Of a stretch of DNA of 64,000 nucleotides, positions 58,485-64,000 are shown one piece after another; within the stretch, counting starts at the first letter, position 1; every line of letters begins with the position of its first letter. A model generated the notes under the pieces. That model ran no database searches, was not told where the DNA came from, and worked only from the letters and a program-made list of their open reading frames with translations. Both the position numbers and the translations under genes were made by a program. This stretch comes from CAYRYU01 sp964428355 (lineage in GTDB: Bacteria; Muiribacteriota; Ozemobacteria; Ozemobacterales; Ozemobacteraceae): NCBI GenBank assembly GCA_964428355.1, contig CAYRYU010000021.1:13442-77441 (forward strand). The letters are read 5' to 3'.

Positions 58485-59104
58485 TGCAAATCCCCCGCTG
58501 GGGGCGCGTTCCGATCATCCTTCTGGTTTTTGCCGCCTTCCCGTGGCTTCTTCTGGCCCAGGAAACGCCCCCGACTGCTCTGGACGGGGGAATATCCGGT
58601 GTCGTACCCGAGGGCGTGGCAACGCAGCGGGTGGAAAACCAAAGCGTCGCTTCTCCGACCGGGGTCGACCCCGTTTCCCCGGAAGCGGTCAGAATCATGG
58701 TGGTCGTCGCCTCCGAGGACCGGGAAAGGGTGGAGGTAATGCTGACAGATCCCCAGGGCCGCCGGACCGGAACCGATCCGAAAACGCAAGAGGGGCTCAG
58801 GGAGATCCCGGCGTGTGTCTTCGAAACACGGGACCTTGGGCTCCTCTGGAGCAAGACCGGGCCGCATTTTGGAAGGATCCTCCAACTCCCCGAAACCAAG
58901 AGGGATCTTCTGATCCTGCACGTTTTCGGGACCGAGCGGTGCAAGTTCTGGGTCGAGTTGAGCTCCCGCGACGGAACCGATTCCTCGCAGAGGTTCTTGG
59001 AAGCGGGGGAGGAACGTTGCTTCGAGTTCTTCCTGGACGCCAGGGGCAGAAGGGCTTTCCGACAGATCCAACCGGTCCCGCTCCCATCGGCCAAAAGGGA
59101 ATAG
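58481..59104 (+). CDS. Exported protein of unknown function
   Basis: A 207-aa protein, no family recognised. A hydrophobic N-terminal signal (RVPIILLVFAAFPWLLLA) is followed by a Thr/Pro/Gly-rich linker and a compact beta-rich domain (RIMVVVASEDRERVEVML; ERCKFWVELSSRDG). It is coupled to the propeller gene by an ATGA overlap, so the two may form an envelope complex. It ends 2 bp before the convergent atpC stop. Confidence 0.6.
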   Translation: MMQIPRWGRVPIILLVFAAFPWLLLAQETPPTALDGGISGVVPEGVATQRVENQSVASPTGVDPVSPEAVRIMVVVASEDRERVEVMLTDPQGRRTGTDPKTQEGLREIPACVFETRDLGLLWSKTGPHFGRILQLPETKRDLLILHVFGTERCKFWVELSSRDGTDSSQRFLEAGEERCFEFFLDARGRRAFRQIQPVPLPSAKRE

Positions 59105-59106
59105 CC

Positions 59107-59514
59107 CTAGTTCGAGTGCCCACTGGCCTCCCGCTCACGGATCTTTTTCCCGAGAAGACCGTGGGCCAGGTCGTGTTTCTGGACGGGACTGGCATATTCC
59201 TTGGGAAAGAACAGTGGTTTTCCCTCGAGGTGTTTCGGGAATTCACTATCATCAGCCTCGATCAGGTCGTCGGCGAGAAGGGTGGCCTCGTTCCCGAGCA
59301 TCTCGAAGAACCCTCCAGTAACCGCGGCCCAAACCTCTTCGCCGGCTTCCGTGCGGAACCAGACGAGGCCCACCTTCAGGGAGACCAGGACCGGTTCACG
59401 ACCTCCCCGAACACCAAGGTATCCGCTGATTCCGGGAACGATTACGCTCGTGACCGTGAAGTTCTTCATCGGCCTGGAAGGTGCCACAAGGCAAAGCGGA
59501 AAAGGCCCCATCAC
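59107..59514 (-). CDS. atpC: F-type ATP synthase epsilon subunit
   Basis: A 135-aa epsilon-type beta-sandwich protein (VTSVIVPGISGYLGVRGG; WAAVTGGFFEMLGNEATLLAD). It starts in an ATGA overlap with atpD. The N-terminal ~15 residues are atypical, and the C-terminal helical domain is short or replaced by a Pro/Lys/His-rich tail, so it is a divergent epsilon. Position in the operon makes the call. Confidence 0.85.
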   Translation of the reverse strand: MMGPFPLCLVAPSRPMKNFTVTSVIVPGISGYLGVRGGREPVLVSLKVGLVWFRTEAGEEVWAAVTGGFFEMLGNEATLLADDLIEADDSEFPKHLEGKPLFFPKEYASPVQKHDLAHGLLGKKIREREASGHSN

Positions 59515-60920
59515 GCTTCCCCCTTTTCCTTGAGCTGGGCGGCCTTGGCTTCGGCCTCACGGATGTTTCCGACCATGTAGAACGCTTGTTCCGGATACTC
59601 GTCGTATTTCCCCTCGACAAGGGCCTTGAACCCTTCCACGCTTTCGGCGAGAGAGACGTATTTTCCCTTGTACCCGGTGAACTGCTCCGCGACGAAGAAT
59701 GGCTGGGAAAGAAACTTCTGGATCCGGCGGGCACGGTTCACGATCAGGCGGTCCTCTTCCGAAAGTTCTTCCATCCCCAGGATGGCGATGATGTCGGTCA
59801 AGTCCTTGTACCGTTGCAGGATTTCCTGGACGGACCTCGCGGTGTTGTAATGGTCGGCGCCCAGGGTCGAGGCGGCGAGCAGGCGGGATCCCGAAGCCAG
59901 CGGATCCACCGCGGGGTAGATTCCGAGTTCGGCGATCTGCCTCGAAAGGACGGTGGTGGCATCCAGGTGGGAAAACGTCGTCGCGGGGGCGGGATCCGTG
60001 ATATCGTCCGCCGGAACGTAGATCGCCTGGACGGAAGTGATCGAGCCCTTGCTCGTGGTCGTGATCCTCTCCTGGAGAGCCCCCATTTCCGTTCCGAGTG
60101 TCGGCTGGTAGCCGACGGCGGAAGGCATCCGGCCGAGAAGGGCGGAGACTTCAGAACCTGCTTGTACAAATCTGAAAATATTGTCAATGAAAAGCAGGAC
60201 ATCCTGGCCTTCGCCGTCTCGGAAGTATTCCGCCATGGTCAATGCCGACAGCCCGACCCTCAGGCGGGCCCCGGGGGGCTCGTTCATCTGCCCGAAAACC
60301 ATGCAGGTCTTGTCGATGACCCCGGACTCCTTGAAATCGAGGAACAGGTCGTTCCCTTCGCGGGTTCTCTCCCCCACCCCGCCGAAGACTGAAACGCCGC
60401 CGTGCTGCTTGGCGATATTGTTGATCAGTTCCATGATCAGAACTGTCTTGCCGACCCCGGCCCCCCCGAAGAGGCCGACTTTCCCTCCACGGGCATAGGG
60501 TATCAACAGATCGATGACCTTCAGGCCGGTTTCGAAGACCTCGTCGGCCTTTCCCTGCTGGACAAGAGTGGGAGGAGGCCGATGGATCGGCCATCTCTCA
60601 TTGGTTTCGACCGGTTTTCCGCCATCGATGGGCTCTCCGAGCAGGTTGAAAATCCGGCCCATGACCGCAGGGCCCACCGGGACGGTGATCGGTCCTCCGG
60701 TCGATTTCACGCTCAAACCACGGCGCAGGCCCTCCGTGGGGCCCATGGCGACCGTCCGGACGACGTCGTTTCCGAGGTGGAGCGCGACCTCGAGCACCAG
60801 CCGCGTATCCGTCGCGGGATTGGTCAATTCGAGGGCGGTATTGATATCGGGGAGGGTCCCCGTGGAGAATTTGATATCAACCGCAGGTCCGAGAACCTGG
60901 ATTATCTTGCCATCCATCAT
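59511..60920 (-). CDS. atpD: F-type ATP synthase beta subunit
   Basis: Catalytic subunit (469 aa): GKIIQVLGPAVDIKF at the N-terminus, Walker A GGAGVGKTVL, GERTREGNDL, QMNEPPGARLRVG, LLFIDNIFRFVQAGSEVS and ALLGRMPSAVGYQPTL. The ATG at 60920 gives the standard start; a TTG at 60947 overlapping atpG is the alternative. It is clearly distinct from the N-type beta at 14971, so the cell has two ATPases. Confidence 0.94.
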   Translation of the reverse strand: MMDGKIIQVLGPAVDIKFSTGTLPDINTALELTNPATDTRLVLEVALHLGNDVVRTVAMGPTEGLRRGLSVKSTGGPITVPVGPAVMGRIFNLLGEPIDGGKPVETNERWPIHRPPPTLVQQGKADEVFETGLKVIDLLIPYARGGKVGLFGGAGVGKTVLIMELINNIAKQHGGVSVFGGVGERTREGNDLFLDFKESGVIDKTCMVFGQMNEPPGARLRVGLSALTMAEYFRDGEGQDVLLFIDNIFRFVQAGSEVSALLGRMPSAVGYQPTLGTEMGALQERITTTSKGSITSVQAIYVPADDITDPAPATTFSHLDATTVLSRQIAELGIYPAVDPLASGSRLLAASTLGADHYNTARSVQEILQRYKDLTDIIAILGMEELSEEDRLIVNRARRIQKFLSQPFFVAEQFTGYKGKYVSLAESVEGFKALVEGKYDEYPEQAFYMVGNIREAEAKAAQLKEKGEA

Positions 60921-60943
60921 GACTATACCATCCTTGTCATCGG

Positions 60944-61813
60944 TCAATCCGACAGGGCGTCGGCTCCGGCGATCACCTCGGACAACTCCTTGGTGATCCC
61001 GGCCTGTCGGGTCCGGTTGAATTGCATTGTCAGACCTTCGATCATCTCCTCAGCCTTGTCGGTGGCGTTCGTCATCGCCAGCATGCGTGAGGCGTGCTCC
61101 GAGGCGGCCGATTCCAGGACCGCCCGCTGGAATGACCCTTCGAGGTATCTGGGCACGAGCGAGCTGAGGATCTCCTCCGGGCCCGGATCGAAGGCGATCT
61201 GGCGTGCGATCTTCCTGCATTCGGCACCCATGCCGATCTTCTCGACGGGCAGGAGTTTTCGGACCGCGAGACGACGGTCCATGACCGAAACGAAATCGCT
61301 GTAGACCAGGACCATCTCGTCGATCACGCCCTCGGTGAACAGCTTTACCGCGTTCTTCGCCACCAGATGGATCTGGGAGTGGTCCTCGGTCTGGATGAGG
61401 TCGGGGAAGTAACCCACGATCGCGTATTCCTTCCTTCGGAAGAACTCGTGGGCCTTCTTCCCGATTATCAGGAGTTTCTTCTGTGGGGCCTTGCTCTCGC
61501 GGATGACCTCCATCGCACGTTTGTTGATCTCATGGTTGAAACTCCCACAAAGGCCCCGGGTGCCGGAGATGACGACGATTCCGAGGGTCTTGACCTCACG
61601 GGGGGAGAAAAGGGGATGAACAAAGGTGCTCCCGACCGCGGGAAGAAGGTCGGCGACGATCTGCTCCAACCGATCGAGGTAGAAATGAGTCGCATTGAGT
61701 CTTTCCATTGCCCGCCGCAACTTTGCTGTGGACATGAGTTTCATGGCGCGTGTGATCTGCTGGGTGCTTTTCACCCCCCCGATCTTCTGCTTGATGTCCT
61801 TTAGGGTGGGCAT
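60944..61813 (-). CDS. atpG: F-type ATP synthase gamma subunit
   Basis: Central stalk (289 aa): TLKDIKQKIGGVKSTQQITRAMKLM at the start and MQFNRTRQAGITKELSEVI at the end are the conserved helices. It lies 12 bp after the atpA stop, in the usual order. Confidence 0.95.
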   Translation of the reverse strand: MPTLKDIKQKIGGVKSTQQITRAMKLMSTAKLRRAMERLNATHFYLDRLEQIVADLLPAVGSTFVHPLFSPREVKTLGIVVISGTRGLCGSFNHEINKRAMEVIRESKAPQKKLLIIGKKAHEFFRRKEYAIVGYFPDLIQTEDHSQIHLVAKNAVKLFTEGVIDEMVLVYSDFVSVMDRRLAVRKLLPVEKIGMGAECRKIARQIAFDPGPEEILSSLVPRYLEGSFQRAVLESAASEHASRMLAMTNATDKAEEMIEGLTMQFNRTRQAGITKELSEVIAGADALSD

Positions 61814-61825
61814 TTCGTGCTTCTG

Positions 61826-63358
61826 TCAACCATTCGGTTTCGGCTTCAGGCTGTCGCGAAAGATGTCGAGGAACTCCTGGCAGGCCTTCTTCAGGTTCTC
61901 CTCGAGCTCGGAATCGTAAATGCCGCCCTTCCGGAGCTTCTCGACCAGCTCGGGGTGTTTCTCCCTAAGGAACCCGTTCAGGCCGCCCTTGAAAGCCACG
62001 GCATGCTTCTTGTCGATCAGGTCGAGGTACCCGTTGGTCACGGCGAAGATACTGGCAACCTGCTCCTCCAGGGGGATAGGTGAATACTGTGGCTGTTTCA
62101 GGATTTCGACCAAGCGCTCGCCGCGGGCCAGCTGGGACTGGGTCGCCTTGTCGAGGTCCTTGGAGAACTGGGCGAAGGCCGCAAGGGCGCGAAACTGGGC
62201 GAGTTCGAGCCGCAGGGGGCCCGCGACCTTCTTCATCGCCTTTGTCTGGGCGTTTCCCCCGACCCGGCTGACGGAGAGGCCGGCGTTGACCGCGGGCCTG
62301 ACTCCGCTGTTGAAGAGGTTGGAGTCCAGGATGATCTGGCCGTCGGTGATGGAAATGACGTTGGTGGGGATGTAGGCGGAGAAATCTCCTGCCTGGGTTT
62401 CGATCACGGGAAGCGCGGTCAACGAACCCCCGCCCTTCTCGTTGCACAGTTTCGCCGCGCGCTCCAGGAGCCGGGCATGGAGGTAGAAGATGTCGGAAGG
62501 GAAGGCCTCGCGGCCTGGAGGGCGCCTCAAAAGGAGCGACACCTGACGATAAGCGGTCGCATGCTTGGAAAGGTCGTCATAGATACAAAGGGCATGGCGG
62601 CCCCGATCGCGGAAGTATTCCCCCATCGTGCATCCGGCATAGGGGGCCAGGAACTGGAGCGGAGAAGGGTCCGAGGCGGAGGCCGTTACGATGATAGAGT
62701 ATTTCAGTGCGGCGTGTTTCTTGAGGATCTCGGCCACGCGCACGACGGTGGAGGTCTTCTGGCCGATTGCCACGTAGATGCAGATGACGTCTGAATTCTT
62801 CTGGTTGAGGATGGTGTCGATCGCGATGGCCGTCTTTCCAGTCTGGCGGTCGCCAATGATCAGTTCCCGCTGACCCCGTCCGATCGGGATCAGGGCATCA
62901 ATGACCTGGAGCCCGGTCTGGAGAGGTTCCTTGACCGGTTGTCTCTGGACGACGTTCGGAGCGACGGTTTCGATGGGCATGACCTGGTCGGCTACAATAG
63001 GACCGCCTCCATCCAATGGATTCCCGAGCGGATCGACTATCCGGCCCAACATCGATTCGCCCACCGGGATGGAAACGATTTTCCCGAGGCGGTGAACCAG
63101 TTGCCCCTCCTGGATTCCCTGGTCGGAACCCAGGATGATGATTCCAACATTGTCCTCTTCGAGATTGAGGACGTAACCCCTGGTCCCGTTGGCGAACTCC
63201 ACGAGTTCGCCCGCCATAACCTTCGGAAGCCCGTGGACCCGGGCGATGCCGTCGCCCACCTGGAGGACGACACCCGCGTCGACCGTGTCGATCTTTGGGC
63301 TGAATTCCTGGATCTGCTGTCGAAGAACGGAAACGATCTCCTCGGGTTTGATCGGCAT
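61826..63358 (-). CDS. atpA: F-type ATP synthase alpha subunit
   Basis: Non-catalytic alpha subunit (510 aa): Walker A GDRQTGKTAIAIDT, YVAIGQKTSTV, LLLRRPPGREAFPSDIFYLHARLLERAA, ISITDGQIIL and VSRVGGNAQTKAMK. Full length. GGAGAACC precedes the ATG, and atpH ends 9 bp upstream. Confidence 0.96.
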   Translation of the reverse strand: MPIKPEEIVSVLRQQIQEFSPKIDTVDAGVVLQVGDGIARVHGLPKVMAGELVEFANGTRGYVLNLEEDNVGIIILGSDQGIQEGQLVHRLGKIVSIPVGESMLGRIVDPLGNPLDGGGPIVADQVMPIETVAPNVVQRQPVKEPLQTGLQVIDALIPIGRGQRELIIGDRQTGKTAIAIDTILNQKNSDVICIYVAIGQKTSTVVRVAEILKKHAALKYSIIVTASASDPSPLQFLAPYAGCTMGEYFRDRGRHALCIYDDLSKHATAYRQVSLLLRRPPGREAFPSDIFYLHARLLERAAKLCNEKGGGSLTALPVIETQAGDFSAYIPTNVISITDGQIILDSNLFNSGVRPAVNAGLSVSRVGGNAQTKAMKKVAGPLRLELAQFRALAAFAQFSKDLDKATQSQLARGERLVEILKQPQYSPIPLEEQVASIFAVTNGYLDLIDKKHAVAFKGGLNGFLREKHPELVEKLRKGGIYDSELEENLKKACQEFLDIFRDSLKPKPNG

Positions 63359-63367
63359 GGGTTCTCC

Positions 63368-64000
63368 TTAGATGTCACCGGAAACCGGCTGTGACTCGAA
63401 CTGGTCCATCCACCTGCCCTGAACGCCTCCGAGGAACTCCCGGAGGTTTTTCAGGCGCGTCGCGACGGTGTCGTCGATGACCTTGTCCTGGAAGAAGATG
63501 CGAAGCCCCCCCAGAACGGCGGGATCGACGATTTCCTCGATCTCGACTGTTCCCTGGGCATGCTTTTCCAGGGTTGCTGCAAGTGACGACCGTTCAGCGG
63601 GAAGGAGTGGTATGGCGGTAACCACCTTCACCGCGACGATGTGCCGATGGTTCCGAAACCGTTTTCGCAGCTCCCGGACAATCTGCGGCAACAGGTTGAA
63701 TCGCTTGCGCTTCATCAGGACCTTCAAGAAGGTCGGAACTGCGGAGTGCATCCCCTCGCATGCCTTTTCGAGGATAGGGAGTTTCCCCTCCTCGCTCCCG
63801 GTCGGATTCGCAAAAAAAGCCGGAAACTCAGGGTATTCCTCCATGATGTGGCAAAACTCGTGGAACTGGGCACATGCGTGGTCCAGGATGGAATCCAGTG
63901 CGGTCGGGGACCCGAAACACTCGCCTGCCGGAGCCGCAGGGGAGAGGTCTTTCCGGTCGGTTTCCCCCGCCTCATTTTCCAGGAGGGACCGGAAGAAGGC
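63368..64000 (-). CDS. atpH: F-type ATP synthase delta subunit (5' partial)
   Basis: Open to the right edge, so the N-terminus lies outside; ~210 residues are visible. The delta/OSCP pattern is seen: ILEKACEGMHSAVPTFLKVL, VKVVTAIPLLPAER and VDPAVLGGLRIFFQDKVIDD with a final RLKNLREFL. The visible N-terminal part has an unusual Gly/Ala/Pro-rich stretch. F0 genes (a, c, b) would be expected further right. Confidence 0.9.
   Translation of the reverse strand, partial: AFFRSLLENEAGETDRKDLSPAAPAGECFGSPTALDSILDHACAQFHEFCHIMEEYPEFPAFFANPTGSEEGKLPILEKACEGMHSAVPTFLKVLMKRKRFNLLPQIVRELRKRFRNHRHIVAVKVVTAIPLLPAERSSLAATLEKHAQGTVEIEEIVDPAVLGGLRIFFQDKVIDDTVATRLKNLREFLGGVQGRWMDQFESQPVSGDI

Overview
The window reads as a GC-rich (roughly 60% by eye) chromosome segment from an anaerobic, Gram-negative-type, fermentative or hydrogen/formate-cycling bacterium. 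It encodes an outer-membrane porin and a Wza-like export protein, and shows no rRNA, integrase, transposase or CRISPR array. Gene order is compact, with many ATGA-type stop/start overlaps. The phylum cannot be fixed from sequence alone; deep-branching anaerobes with two ATPases, such as Riflebacteria-like or deltaproteobacterial-grade lineages, would fit, but this is a guess.

Layout. (1) 1-8.5 kb: bifurcating-type [FeFe] hydrogenase genes (hydB cut by the left edge, then hydA), followed by a sensory [FeFe] hydrogenase fused to a histidine kinase, a stand-alone receiver, a receiver-PAS-kinase hybrid and an odd membrane protein. (2) 8.6-9.4 kb: an XdhC/CoxI-family gene. (3) 9.4-16.4 kb, minus strand: a complete N-type (probably Na+) ATPase operon, atpDCQRBEFAG. 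(4) 16.5-24.9 kb: a selenium island with a DUF3343-SelD fusion, a selenocysteine lyase-like enzyme, YedF, a Mop protein, tRNA-Sec, SelA and SelB. (5) 24.9-34.1 kb: a stand-alone receiver, a formate dehydrogenase operon (NuoE-NuoF fusion plus a selenocysteine-containing FdhA with in-frame TGA and a SECIS-like hairpin), a rubrerythrin-like protein, an OFA-family transporter, FdhD and MobA. (6) 34.2-40.5 kb: a DcaP-like porin, then a second hydrogenase operon (receiver, NuoE-, NuoF- and HydA-type subunits) and a secreted Cys-Gly-Asp-rich protein. (7) 40.6-45.6 kb: a GlcD/GlcF-like oxidoreductase pair, rnhB, FliK-like and FlhB-C-like proteins, and YraN. (8) 45.8-48.9 kb: an NfeD-like protein plus a short and a full-length flotillin, behind a sigma-54-like promoter. 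(9) 49-59.1 kb: a multi-SLBB export protein, an ATP-cone/uridine-kinase fusion, YjbQ, a GH13-like protein, an M28 peptidase, and secreted LysM, beta-propeller and small proteins. (10) 59.1-64 kb, minus strand: F1 genes of a second, conventional ATP synthase (atpH partial at the right edge, atpA, atpG, atpD, atpC).

The genes form a coherent whole. H2 and formate metabolism (two NAD-linked [FeFe] hydrogenases and one NAD-linked selenium formate dehydrogenase) is backed by selenocysteine biosynthesis and insertion, by FDH maturation (FdhD) and molybdopterin guanylylation (MobA), and by a possible H2-sensing phosphorelay. Energy coupling can use two ATPases that probably differ in ion. The most unusual items are three look-alike single-receiver proteins, one beside each H2/formate locus; a NuoE domain that has lost three of four cluster cysteines in the FDH complex; a Ser in the L1 motif of both catalytic hydrogenases; the DUF3343-SelD fusion; and several unrecognised secreted or membrane proteins.
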